From positions 1-64,000 of the forward strand of contig CAXBOS010000017.1 in assembly GCA_963977415.1 (NCBI GenBank): DNA of 64,000 nt, in the 5' to 3' direction. The notes under the pieces are model-generated. The model was not told the DNA's origin, searched no databases, and saw only the letters and a list, made by a program, of their open reading frames with translations. Shown here in pieces: positions 19,120 to 28,400 of this stretch. Position 1 is the first letter of the stretch, and each line of letters opens with the position of its first letter. This stretch comes from Croceimicrobium sp963977415. GTDB taxonomy: Bacteria > Bacteroidota > Bacteroidia > Flavobacteriales > Schleiferiaceae. A program made the position numbers and the translations under genes.

Positions 19120-20189
19120 AAACACTAAAGAAAATAATTAATGACCCATTAGGAGCTATCGGAATATCAATTATTCTGATAGCTTCTTTTTTGGCAGTAT
19201 TTGCTTATTTAATAATACCTGATAAAACTAATAATGCCAATGCTATGAACCTTAGCATTGCCAATAAAGATCCAGGTTTTAAAGCAGAATTTCTATATCT
19301 CCCTTTAAAAACACAAAGCAAGCAATCTTACTGGGATAGGTGGTTTTTTGGTAAGGAAAAGTCAGGTGAACTAATACCGATTAGCAACTACCGCAAAGAA
19401 AAATCCACCTTTTTCTATCGCCCTTTTCCTATGGTCGACGGCCTCGAAAAGAGCTTAGATTTAACCGATTATTATTCGTCCGAGGAGATAAAATCAAAAG
19501 AATATTTGACTGAAAGAACCTTTTGGTTTGGTAGCGATCGTTTTGGAAGAGACATGTTAAGCCGTTTAGTGGTGGGCGCGAGAATTTCCTTAATGGTAGG
19601 TTTTCTAGCCGTTTTCATTTCGCTTTTGATTGGAATTCCTCTGGGAGCCTTTGCGGCTTATTATGGCTCGTGGCCAGATAAACTAATCATGTGGCTCATA
19701 AATGTAATTTGGTCTATTCCAGGATTATTAATGGTTATCGCTATTACTTTGGCTTTAGGAAAAGGTTTTTGGCAGGTTTTTATTGCAATTGGTTTTACCA
19801 TGTGGGTGGAAGTAGCTAGAGTGGTGCGTGGACAAGTGTTGAGTATCAAGGAGAAGGAATATATTCAAGCCGCTAAAGTGCTTGGCTTTAGTGATCTATA
19901 CATAATCATTAAGCATATATTACCCAATATTATGGCTCCTTTAATTGTCATTTCAGCGGCCAACTTTGCTTCGGCCATTTTAATTGAAAGCGGGCTAAGC
20001 TTTTTGGGAATCGGCGCCCAGCCACCAACACCTACTTGGGGCACCATGATAAAAGATCATTATTCGTATTTAATAATGGGAAAGGCACATTTAGCTATTA
20101 TCCCCGGTTTAGCGATAATGCTTTTGGTTCTCTCTTTTATGCTCATCGGTAATGCTTTGCGCGATGCTCTAGATGTCCGTAAGGTTTAG
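19116..20189 (+). CDS. ABC transporter permease, DppC/OppC type
   Basis: 357-residue inner-membrane permease for peptide or nickel uptake. Membrane segment 1 is at 15-36, a periplasmic insert of about 95 residues follows (FGSDRFGRDMLSRLVVGARISL), then five segments with the EAA-type loop EYIQAAKVLGFSDLYIIIKHILPNI and GLSFLGIGAQPPTPTWG. The start is TTG in a TTGA overlap with the prc stop, which suggests coupling; the next in-frame ATG would delete segment 1. No ATPase, binding protein or DppB partner is in the window, so the rest of the transporter must be elsewhere. Confidence 0.9.
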   Translation: MKTLKKIINDPLGAIGISIILIASFLAVFAYLIIPDKTNNANAMNLSIANKDPGFKAEFLYLPLKTQSKQSYWDRWFFGKEKSGELIPISNYRKEKSTFFYRPFPMVDGLEKSLDLTDYYSSEEIKSKEYLTERTFWFGSDRFGRDMLSRLVVGARISLMVGFLAVFISLLIGIPLGAFAAYYGSWPDKLIMWLINVIWSIPGLLMVIAITLALGKGFWQVFIAIGFTMWVEVARVVRGQVLSIKEKEYIQAAKVLGFSDLYIIIKHILPNIMAPLIVISAANFASAILIESGLSFLGIGAQPPTPTWGTMIKDHYSYLIMGKAHLAIIPGLAIMLLVLSFMLIGNALRDALDVRKV

Positions 20190-20190
20190 C

Positions 20191-20784
20191 TTAAAATTGC
20201 CAGCGGAAACTCACATTGTTGGAACTAATCTGAATGTTTTCAAGCAAAGGAATTAAGATGCTGCTTTCGTGGTTAGCATGCATATAGTACATAATACTAT
20301 CAAATATTAATAAAAAGCCACCATTAACAATAACGGCTTGACCAAAACCCTTTAATCGGTCACTTTGCTCACTATTCTTTGAACGTTCCATTAAATATAC
20401 GCCACCTACCATATAGCCTAAATCTAAAGCAGCATTGAAAAGCAAAATTTTGGAAATCTTATTTTGCTCTAATAGGCTTTCGGTTAAAGACAAATCTGCG
20501 GAAGCATTGGCAGCACTGTAATAACCGAAGCCAGCTATCGCCAAGTTAACGGCATTCCAGGCAAGATTCATCTGGTGATAAGCTTGCGTTTCGGGATTAT
20601 TGGCCTGCAAGCGAAAAGTAGATAAGGCCATATTTCCAATGGCCCAAGAGCCTAAAATTAACATGCCCTTTTGGTTGTAGTCTAAGCGCTGCTCATTAAA
20701 GTTTAAAAGTTCGCTGGGACTTTGGGCACTGGCGTAGATGCCAATAAATAATAGACAAATTAAGAGGAACCATTTAGTTTTCAT
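20191..20784 (-). CDS. conserved small membrane protein, function unknown
   Basis: 197 residues from ATG at 20784, which gives a clear signal peptide (MKTKWFLLICLLFIGIYASAQ). Four hydrophobic segments follow (about 40-56, 74-90, 112-130, 148-165). I recognise the type as a Bacteroidota-restricted hypothetical but no function. It overlaps the end of aat by 11 bases and is last in a five-gene leftward operon; its end faces the permease gene with one base between. Confidence 0.75.
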   Translation of the reverse strand: MKTKWFLLICLLFIGIYASAQSPSELLNFNEQRLDYNQKGMLILGSWAIGNMALSTFRLQANNPETQAYHQMNLAWNAVNLAIAGFGYYSAANASADLSLTESLLEQNKISKILLFNAALDLGYMVGGVYLMERSKNSEQSDRLKGFGQAVIVNGGFLLIFDSIMYYMHANHESSILIPLLENIQISSNNVSFRWQF

Positions 20785-21484
20785 TCGAAGCCTTTGTGTT
20801 AGTAAACACTTCATCCAAGTCAAGGTTTTCATGTCGAGCAAGTTCTAACTCTTGAATAAACCGCATACGTGGCATTGGGTAAGCCCCTAAGCTAGCTAGG
20901 TATTTATTATATACTTGGCAATCGATTAAACGAAATCCCCAATGCTCAAGTCTTTGGCAAAGTGTGATAAAGGCTATTTTTCCAGCATTACTTTCTTTAG
21001 AAAACATGGATTCCCCCATAAAACAAGAGCCTACCACTATACCATATAAACCGCCTACTAATTTATTATCGCGCCAAGCTTCTACACTTACTGCGTCACC
21101 TATTTGATGTAATTTTAGGAAGGCTTCAACGTGTTCATCTGTAATCCAGGTGCCATGTTGGTTTTTGCGTCTAATCCTCTGGCAATTCAATAAAACTTCT
21201 TCGAAAGCGGTGTTAAATCGAATTTCAAACTTCTTTTGGTTTAAGAGGTTGCGAGAACTTTTGGTGATATTGACCTCGCGAGGTCTTAATACCATTCTTT
21301 CCAGAGGGTGCCACCAAAGTATTTCACTATTGGGGTCATTCCAAGGAAAGATTCCTCTTTGATAGGCCTGTTGTAATCTTCGATAATCTAAATCGCCACC
21401 CACAGCAATAATACTATCTTCTTTGTCCCACTGGGTGGCATCTGGAAACCAGAAGAAATCTTTATCTAATTCGTGAATAGGCAT
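20774..21484 (-). CDS. aat: leucyl/phenylalanyl-tRNA-protein transferase
   Basis: 236 residues from ATG at 21484, the usual length. Aat adds Leu or Phe to proteins with basic N-termini, marking them for ClpAP-type degradation (N-end rule). Hallmarks: WFPDATQWDKEDSIIAVGGDLDYRRLQQAYQRGIFPW, then RWHPLERMVL-like text, HGTWITDEHVEAF, SVEAWRDNKLVGGLYGI, GESMFS and FRLIDCQV. The longer frame to 21601 lacks family similarity. Its start overlaps the upstream stop as TAATG, indicating translational coupling. Confidence 0.95.
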   Translation of the reverse strand: MPIHELDKDFFWFPDATQWDKEDSIIAVGGDLDYRRLQQAYQRGIFPWNDPNSEILWWHPLERMVLRPREVNITKSSRNLLNQKKFEIRFNTAFEEVLLNCQRIRRKNQHGTWITDEHVEAFLKLHQIGDAVSVEAWRDNKLVGGLYGIVVGSCFMGESMFSKESNAGKIAFITLCQRLEHWGFRLIDCQVYNKYLASLGAYPMPRMRFIQELELARHENLDLDEVFTNTKASNEN

Positions 21485-22869
21485 TAAAAAAGGAATAGGC
21501 TTGTCGTAAAAATAAGAATTCCCATTAGCATTATGATAAGGGTATAAGGGATTATTTCTCTTGCCTTTAATCCGGTTATGGCTAATAGGGGTAAGGCCCA
21601 AAAGGGTTGCAGCATATTAGTTAGCTGATCGCCATAAGCAAGAGCCATTACGGCCTTTCCTAAAGGTACGTCTAGGCGAAGAGCGGTTTCTATTAATACC
21701 GTTCCTTGAATGGCCCACTGCCCACCACCGCTGGGGATAAAAAGATTTACCAGGCCGGCGGAAAAAAAGCTGAGAATAGGGAAACTTAGCGGACTGGCAA
21801 TGCTGCTAAAGAATTGACTGAGTTGGGAGATTAGGCCGCTACTACTCATTAATCCCATAATTCCAAAGTACAAAGGAAACTGGATAAGTATTCCCGCTGC
21901 GCCTCCAATAGCTTGGTCTAGTGCTTTTAAAAATGAGTGTAGGCTGCCGTGCAGCATCAAGCTAAGGGCCAATAAGCTTAGATTTATAAAATTAAGCGTC
22001 ATAAAGGACAAATCATCGGCAGAGAAAGCGATTTTCAGGTTTATTGCCAAAATAGCTAAGCCAATGGAAATTCCCAGGTATTTGGAGTGATCTAGTTTTT
22101 CTGCTCCTCCAAGGACTTGTGCTTTAGGTTTCACAGAATTTACCAACTCCATCGGAACATCGCCAGCAGAACCTTTACTCACTTTTGCGAGGATAAAAAT
22201 TAAGCTCGGTAAAACCAGCAAGAGTAAAAGCGTGCTAAAGAGGTTCATGCTACTGAATAGCGTTTCGGAAAGACTGATGCTTTGGGGTAATTTATCGGCA
22301 TAAGCCCCTAAGTCAATGCCTTGCATAAGTTTCTGTAGATGATTTTCTTCGGCCACTTTAAGGGGTGCACTGCCACTCAAGCCACCATGCCAAACCATAA
22401 GCCCCGAATAGCCTGCCGCTCCTAAAAGGCCATAATTAAATTTTAGCTTTAAACTTTTAAGTTTCAAAGCCGCTTGATGAGCGAAGATGGCGCCAAAAAC
22501 AAGACCTAATCCCCAATTGAAAAAAGAGACTAAAAGGCTGAAAAAGCAGACCATGGCACTTATCGCAGCGGGGCTGTTTGCAAAGCTTAAAAGAAGGGAG
22601 ATTAACTTTTTTACCGGGGACGCAAGAGCCAAGGTGTGGCCTAATACTAAGACCAACATCATTTGGACCATGAAAACAAGAAGAGGGGCTTGCCAGAGCC
22701 CCTCTATCCAATAGTCAATAGATTTTGTGAAATTTTGGCTTAGGCTGTCAGGCCCTAGAAACCAAACTAATAAGAAAGCAAAAAGGCTTAAAAAGATCGC
22801 AATAGTTAGCGGACTTGGTAAAAAATACCGAAAAGCCCCCTCAAAACTTTTTGCAAGCCCTTTAATCAT
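21484..22869 (-). CDS. short-chain fatty acid transporter, AtoE family
   Basis: 461-residue polytopic inner-membrane protein with about ten hydrophobic segments. Family signatures include the opening GAFRYFLPSPLTIAIFL, SFFNWGLGLVFGAIFA, GLMVWHGGLSGSAPL and, near the end, FIPSGGGQWAIQG and YGDQLTNMLQPFWALPLLAI. AtoE proteins are thought to take up short-chain fatty acids such as acetoacetate or butyrate. The gene is in an operon between a DUF3127 gene and aat; no acetoacetate-degradation genes adjoin it. Confidence 0.9.
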   Translation of the reverse strand: MIKGLAKSFEGAFRYFLPSPLTIAIFLSLFAFLLVWFLGPDSLSQNFTKSIDYWIEGLWQAPLLVFMVQMMLVLVLGHTLALASPVKKLISLLLSFANSPAAISAMVCFFSLLVSFFNWGLGLVFGAIFAHQAALKLKSLKLKFNYGLLGAAGYSGLMVWHGGLSGSAPLKVAEENHLQKLMQGIDLGAYADKLPQSISLSETLFSSMNLFSTLLLLLVLPSLIFILAKVSKGSAGDVPMELVNSVKPKAQVLGGAEKLDHSKYLGISIGLAILAINLKIAFSADDLSFMTLNFINLSLLALSLMLHGSLHSFLKALDQAIGGAAGILIQFPLYFGIMGLMSSSGLISQLSQFFSSIASPLSFPILSFFSAGLVNLFIPSGGGQWAIQGTVLIETALRLDVPLGKAVMALAYGDQLTNMLQPFWALPLLAITGLKAREIIPYTLIIMLMGILIFTTSLFLF

Positions 22870-22885
22870 TCTACTAATAATTCAC

Positions 22886-23281
22886 TTAAAAAGGTAAATC
22901 GTCTTCGGCATCATCGTTTAAGGGAGCCATCGTGGGCGCGTTTCCAAAGCTGTTGCTAGTTGGTGCACTTCCCATATTATCCGCCGGATTAGAGGGGGCT
23001 GGTGCGCCATTCATTTTGTCTATTTTCCAACCATTAATTGTGTTGAAATACTTCACTTCACCTTGAGGAGAAGTCCACTCTCTACCACGGAGGTTTATAC
23101 CAATGTTTACTTTTTCACCTTCGCGAAAACCATCAAGTAAGCTCGTTTTGTCTTGAATGAATTCAATACTGATATGTTGTGGATACTGTTCTTCGGTAGT
23201 AACAACAATTTCTCTCTTTCTAAATTTTGCGCTCACTTCTTGAGTGCCTCCAATCCGCTTTACGATTCCGGATACTTCCAT
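22886..23281 (-). CDS. DUF3127 protein (OB-fold-like)
   Basis: 131 residues. Residues 1-92 match the DUF3127 pattern (MEVSGIVKRIGGTQEVS, FRKREIVV, REGEKVNIGINLRGREW). A flexible Pro/Asn/Ala-rich linker and a short acidic tip (DDAEDDLPF) follow. The combination of an OB-like domain with an acidic DDLPF-type tail resembles single-stranded DNA-binding proteins, so a nucleic-acid role is plausible but unproven. It starts one base after the flavin reductase stop. Confidence 0.88.
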   Translation of the reverse strand: MEVSGIVKRIGGTQEVSAKFRKREIVVTTEEQYPQHISIEFIQDKTSLLDGFREGEKVNIGINLRGREWTSPQGEVKYFNTINGWKIDKMNGAPAPSNPADNMGSAPTSNSFGNAPTMAPLNDDAEDDLPF

Positions 23282-23282
23282 C

Positions 23283-24185
23283 TTATATTCTATTTAATTT
23301 ATCACACAATAAAGCTTTCCAAGCCTTAATTACTTTATTCTTGTCTAGCAGCTCTTTGGCATACTGGTGCAGGGCTTCACGTGCTTCCATGCCATCACTC
23401 GAGCTTTCGAAGATTTCCTTAATTCTGTAGTTTTCAGCAAATTCTTCTAATTCTTGTTGATTGGGTAATCTTTCGATATTACCCAGTTTCCCAAGGTCAT
23501 TGCCATCTAAAAACATGCTGGTTCGTATCCTTGGCGGGATTTGATCTACACCAATACCTTTGGTAAGAATTGGCTTCTCTACTTCAAAAAGAGCATCTCC
23601 AGAGGCGCGGCAATACCAATCGCCACCCATACGGGCCACTAAGTCTAGTTTGGTGCTATCAGTAATGCCCTGTTCGTTAAACATGTCCTCGTCTACATGC
23701 ATTCTTACTACTTCACACATAATAAGATTGCCAGCGCCACCTTCATTGCCAAGGGCAATAATATCCATCACCTTGCATTCAAATTGTACCGGCGATTCTT
23801 TTACCCGAAAAGGAGCCACTAGATCCGATTTAATAGGGGTAAGCCCTGCTTTAACAAATTCATTAACTCCAGTTTCATATTCGGTAGATGCTAGTGACAT
23901 CTGTTGAACGATGTTGTAATTTACTACATTGATAACTACTTCACGATTGGCATCTGCATTATGTAAAGTGTCTTTGGTGGTATTATCTCTAACTCTCCTT
24001 GCAGGAGAGAAAATAAGCACGGGTGGTTTGGTGCTAAATACATTAAAGTAACTGAAGGGACTTAAGTTAGGATTACCTTCATTATCTATGGTGCTGGCAA
24101 ATGCTATGGGTCGCGGACCTACCGCAGCCAGCAAATGGCCATGAGCTTCTTTGCCAGGAAGATCGTTTAAATCGAATGATTTCAT
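23283..24185 (-). CDS. flavin reductase family protein (FMN-binding split barrel)
   Basis: 300 residues. The first 190 form the flavin reductase-like split barrel (LLAAVGPRPIAFASTIDNEGNPNLSPFSYFN, then NTTKDTLHNADANREVVINVV and ESPVQFECKV). Members use FMN to reduce flavin or bind it as a cofactor; this subgroup is common in Bacteroidota and substrate is unknown. It is first in a five-gene operon and is preceded by a -7 box 18 bases upstream of its ATG. Confidence 0.92.
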   Translation of the reverse strand: MKSFDLNDLPGKEAHGHLLAAVGPRPIAFASTIDNEGNPNLSPFSYFNVFSTKPPVLIFSPARRVRDNTTKDTLHNADANREVVINVVNYNIVQQMSLASTEYETGVNEFVKAGLTPIKSDLVAPFRVKESPVQFECKVMDIIALGNEGGAGNLIMCEVVRMHVDEDMFNEQGITDSTKLDLVARMGGDWYCRASGDALFEVEKPILTKGIGVDQIPPRIRTSMFLDGNDLGKLGNIERLPNQQELEEFAENYRIKEIFESSSDGMEAREALHQYAKELLDKNKVIKAWKALLCDKLNRI

Positions 24186-24202
24186 GCTTAAATTATGAGT
24201 GG

Positions 24203-24210
24203 CAAAACTA
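24203..24210 (-). promoter_or_regulatory. predicted -7 promoter box for the flavin reductase operon
   Basis: Minus-strand TAGTTTTG, followed by CC, matches TAnnTTTG. It should serve five genes down to 20191. No clear -33 TTG. Confidence 0.5.
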
Positions 24211-24289
24211 AGGAATTAGTAGTGCTTTAGAGACTTTTAAGTAATTAGAAATCTCTTCCAATTATTAGAGGTAAAAAAATGTAAAAATC

Positions 24290-24321
24290 TTGTATACGAT
24301 TTAGTAAAAGATGTATATTTG
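24290..24321 (+). promoter_or_regulatory. promoter of tRNA-Leu
   Basis: TTG at 24290-24292, 21-bp spacer and a perfect TATATTTG at 24314-24321, followed by CCGCCC. The mature tRNA begins 11 bases after the box. Confidence 0.8.
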
Positions 24322-24331
24322 CCGCCCTGAT

Positions 24332-24416
24332 GCAGGCGTGGTGGAATTGGTAGACACGCTAGACTTAGGATCTAGTGCCGCGAGGTGTGAGAGTTCGAGT
24401 CTCTCCGCCTGTACCA
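24332..24416 (+). tRNA. tRNA-Leu, anticodon UAG
   Basis: 85-nt class II tRNA. Acceptor arms GCAGGCG (24332-24338) and CGCCTGT (24406-24412) pair with one G-U; the discriminator is A and CCA is encoded (24414-24416). The anticodon stem CTAGA/TCTAG encloses the loop CTTAGGA, with anticodon TAG at 24366-24368, reading CUA-type leucine codons. The variable arm GCCGCGAGGTG region and T-loop GTTCGAGTC are present. Confidence 0.97.
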
Positions 24417-24419
24417 AGC

Positions 24420-24456
24420 AAAAAAGGCTGTCTTTAATTAGGCAGCCTTTTTTTTT
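24420..24456. terminator. bidirectional terminator between tRNA-Leu and tonB-like gene
   Basis: AAAGGCTG (24423-24430) pairs with CAGCCTTT (24443-24450). A T run follows on the right and an A run precedes on the left, so it can end both the rightward tRNA transcript and the leftward energy-transducer gene. Confidence 0.85.
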
Positions 24457-24465
24457 GAATCATAT

Positions 24466-25230
24466 TTATTCCGCTAATTTCAAGGTGATTGGTACTACGA
24501 AACTCATTCTTACATCTTTCCCTCTTTGACTTGCGGGTTTTATATAGGGTAAGGCTTTAATTACTCGTATAGCTTCATCGTCCAGCCATGGATCCACTCC
24601 TCTTAGTACCTGTGCATTGCTTATACGGCCGTTTTTTTCAATTACAAATTGTACAATCACTCTTCCCTGAATTTTTAACTGCCTTGCCGTCTCAGAATAG
24701 ATGAAGTTTGCTCCCACAAATTCCAAAAGCTTTTTCTGAAAACAATCTTTTCGCGCTTCATTGTTTTTTAGATTTTCACAGCCTGGGAATACAGGCACAG
24801 ACTCTACCAAGGCAAAGGGAATCGGTTCTTCAAGTTCTTCCAATACTTCGGCCTCTTCACCAATAATTTCTATGGGGCCGTCGCCCTCTACGTAGCGAAT
24901 ATCTTTATCGCTTACAAATTCATTTTCATCAGTTTCAGTGGTGCTCATGTCTAGCTCCTCGGCAACTTTAGCATTATCATCGATTATATCTAATTGACTA
25001 GGTAAATCCTTAATCGGAGCACTACTCGTTTTAGGCGGTTCTCGTTTGGTAATCGGAATTACAATTTCATCACCATCTATAATAATGGTTTTAGGCGGCT
25101 CAATCTCCTCGTCGTAGAAGCGGATGTTAAAGACGTAAATAACGGCTAAAAGCGACAATACTAGACCTAAGAGGAAAAAGTGTACCCGGTATTTTTCTAA
25201 GTCGATTTTAGGGTTCTTTTTATTGATCAT
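24466..25230 (-). CDS. energy transducer TonB
   Basis: 254 residues: one N-terminal membrane anchor (about 18-36), a proline/acidic periplasmic linker (37-140, with KTIIIDGDEIVIPITKREPPK and EEAEVLEELEEPIP), and a TonB C-terminal domain (about 165-254) with RQLKIQGRVIVQFVIEKNGRI, VLRGVDPWLDDEAIRVIKALP and FVVPITLKL. It couples the proton gradient to outer-membrane receptors, several of which are in this window. A VFPGCEN motif before the domain is typical of Bacteroidota TonB proteins. No exbBD is adjacent. Confidence 0.92.
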   Translation of the reverse strand: MINKKNPKIDLEKYRVHFFLLGLVLSLLAVIYVFNIRFYDEEIEPPKTIIIDGDEIVIPITKREPPKTSSAPIKDLPSQLDIIDDNAKVAEELDMSTTETDENEFVSDKDIRYVEGDGPIEIIGEEAEVLEELEEPIPFALVESVPVFPGCENLKNNEARKDCFQKKLLEFVGANFIYSETARQLKIQGRVIVQFVIEKNGRISNAQVLRGVDPWLDDEAIRVIKALPYIKPASQRGKDVRMSFVVPITLKLAE

Positions 25231-25326
25231 TTTGAGGAGGAGTTAAGGTTTTAAAGTGATGGTGCTTTGCCAATTGAGATCACTCATAAGCTTGGGTAAA
25301 GTTCTAATAAAAAACTGAAAGAATCC

Positions 25327-25369
25327 AAAAAATTAGCTCAAAGCAACCGAGTATCGGTTACTTTGAGCT
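25327..25369 (-). terminator. terminator of the large T9SS cargo gene
   Basis: Long hairpin: AGCTCAAAG and AACCGA (25335-25350) pair with TCGGTT and CTTTGAGCT (25354-25369) with one C-A mismatch and a 3-nt loop. On the minus strand it is followed by six T (plus-strand A run at 25328-25332 region). Confidence 0.8.
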
Positions 25370-25428
25370 GTACTATGTCTTGCGCTAAATAAAGAGGATG
25401 CTTGAAGCCTAAGCTGGCCTTTTCAAAT

Positions 25429-28400
25429 TTACTTTACCAGCAGTTTTTTCATTAGATACCCGTAATTACTTTCTAGCATTACTTGATAGATACCGGAGCC
25501 TAGTTTGCCAATATTAATAATATGCTCTTGCTGCGATTCAAATTTTTGGTGTAATACTAGCTTTCCTTGTGCGTCAAAAATCTTAAGCTCTTTCAGCTCT
25601 AAATTAGGGCTGTCGTGATCAATATTTAAATAATCGTCAGCCGGGTTGGGATATATCTGAATACTGGCATGTGCTTCATACTCCTCCAAACCAATTTGAT
25701 TCAGGCGAAATTCTTTAATATCTTGACCGCCACAGTTATTGGTAACGGTTAGTTTCACTTTGTAAATGAGACTAGGGGTGGTGTAAATATGGATGGGATT
25801 AATACCTGTACCCGTATTTCCGTCGCCAAAATCCCAAGCATAATTACTGCCGCCAGTACTTAAACTTGCATCAAATTGTATTCTTAGCCCAGCGTTGATG
25901 GGGCTAAGTACAGAGTAGGTCCAATCGGCTTTAGGTGGTAAACAGCCAGGAATATTTCGCGTGTTTCTAACCGTATCTCCACAAGCATTCCAACTAGTTA
26001 GAGTCACAACTTTGGTATTGGCATCAGCATATTTTACGGCTACGCTATCACCAGTTGCAGTAAAACCATCATCTAAATCCCAGCGATATCCCGTGGCATT
26101 ATTACCCGGGTTCGCAAAAAAGCGGGTAGAATCGTTACTAAAGCTATTGGTGAAATTCGCCCGCAAAGTATCGCAAACCGTTATATTGCTTACAATAGTA
26201 TCAGAATTACCACAATCGTTAAAGGCAATTAAGGTGATAGTATAAACTCCAGACCCCGGGAAATTATAATTCGGATTCTGAACAAAGCTGCTGTCTAGGC
26301 CTCCAAATTGCCAGAATAGGGAGTCGGCATTGTTTGAAGTCGATTGGAAACTACGTCTTAAAAACCTTCCATTAAAGGTGAAGTTGGCTGTTACCGTATC
26401 GCACACTAATGTAGATAGGGTATCAATTAGGCTGTTGCTGGCTAAGGCGAAACAGCTGTCGAAGAGCTCAATTACGTAATCGGTACTGGCAGTTAAACCA
26501 CCAATACTGTAAGGACTTGTAACATTAGGAACTACCGTAGCTGCTGCGGGTCCTGCGACTGCTGGATACCATCTTAAATTTGTAATAGAACCAGTATTTG
26601 TGCTTTGCCAACTAAAGTCAATACTGTTGTAGGTGGCATTTGTGAGGTTTAAATTTATTGGCGCTCCGCAACTTGGACCGAGGTTTTCGATGCGCATTTC
26701 ATCTACTGCAATGTCGCCTCTGAGGTTTAAGGCTTGGGCACGGAATATCACTACAATCGTATCACCAATATAGGGGCTTAAGTCAACGGAATCTTCTAGC
26801 CAAGCACTAGTTTTACTGGTTTGTTGTTGGCCACTAATAGTTTTAACTGTTAGGTTATTTCCGTTATTCTGAGTGTTTAATCTTACCTGTAAATTGTTGA
26901 TGCCATTTCCATACATGTGATATTTAAAGTAGAGGAAAGGATTACTGGCATTAATGATGGCTATTTGAGGACTGGAAATAGTACCATTGGTGGCAGACAC
27001 ACTGGAAGACTCGAAGTTGATAAATTTTCCGCTACCACTGGCATCTGCGCTAGGGCCATTATTAAACGAGGGGTTGTTTGTGCGAGGGCCCCAGCGATTG
27101 TTGATCGTGTTACTCGGTCTACTCCAGCAAGCGTTTATTTGATCGCCAAAGTTTATTCCTCCGAACCCTTCTACCCAAGTATTGTTATCAAAATTTTCTG
27201 AAAAAGGCAAAGTGCTTACTCCGCAGGCAGTTTGCCCAAAGACAGGGCCTGTCCAAAAGCTAACATCACCGGCGGCACATGAGTCTTGAACAAAAATTTC
27301 GTAATTCGTATTGGGGTTCAAGCCGTTAATAGTAAATGGATTACTAGGGGCACTTATTATTGTGAAAGGACTAGTACTTCCAACAGCACGATAGCGAATT
27401 TGCCAATTCGTAGCACCGCCGCTCGTCCAGCTAACATTAATTGAGTTAGTGGTTGTAATGTTTACATTAAAATTAGTTGGACTGGGGCAGGTCGGGGAAT
27501 TGTCTATACGAACATCATCGATAGCACTTTCTCCAAAAAAGGCATTGGCATTTGTTCGGAAAAACCGGAAACGCACACTTATAGTATCATTGAGGTAACT
27601 ATTAAGGTTAACTATCCTTTCTAGCCAAGCGGCAGTTGCGGTGCTTTGTTGTTGGCCAGTAATAGTACTTAAAGTTGTGTAAGCCCCACCAGTTGATACC
27701 GCAACTTCTAATTTATCTATGTCATTGCCGAACATGTGATACCAAAAACGCAGTTCAGGTGTAGTTAAATTCGATAAATCAATTTGTGGGCTAATAATAT
27801 CGGTAAAGAGATTTGTAGCCCCAAAACCTTGCCTTTGGCTAAAAATGTACTTGCCCGATCCTGAAGTATTATCGCCGGAAGGACCAGTGTTTGGAATGGG
27901 ACTAGCTCCTTGGTTAGGTGCTACAAAGTAGCCGCCTGTTTCACTTCTATTCCAACAGGCATCAATACTTCCTGGACTAGTGAAATTGGAGGGAATCCAA
28001 GCCGTGCCGTCAAAATTTTCGAAGTAGGGAGCTGTAACTGCATTACAAGCCGTTCGGAAACTTATAGGCCCGGTCCAAATAGAAACATCGCCCACAGCAC
28101 AGCTGTCGCGCACATAGGCTTCGTAATTAGTATTCGGACTTAAGCCTGTTATTGCTCCTAGATTGGTGTTACTATTTATTAGTGTTCCGTTATTAGCATT
28201 AAAACCTGGGCTTCCATAACTAATATTCCAGTTATTAGCGCCCCCGCTCAGCCATTGTAAGTCTGCGCTAGTACTGGTGACACCAAGCAAAGTAATATTT
28301 TGAGGGCGCGGGCATGAAGGTGCTTCATCAATATTTACATCGTCTATAGCAATGTCTGACAAAGTAGAATTACCAATTTTAGATCCAACAAAGCGAATAC

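Noticed and set aside
21485..21601. Longer start for aat
   Set aside because: It lies inside the upstream transporter gene and has no family similarity; the TAATG junction at 21484 marks the start.
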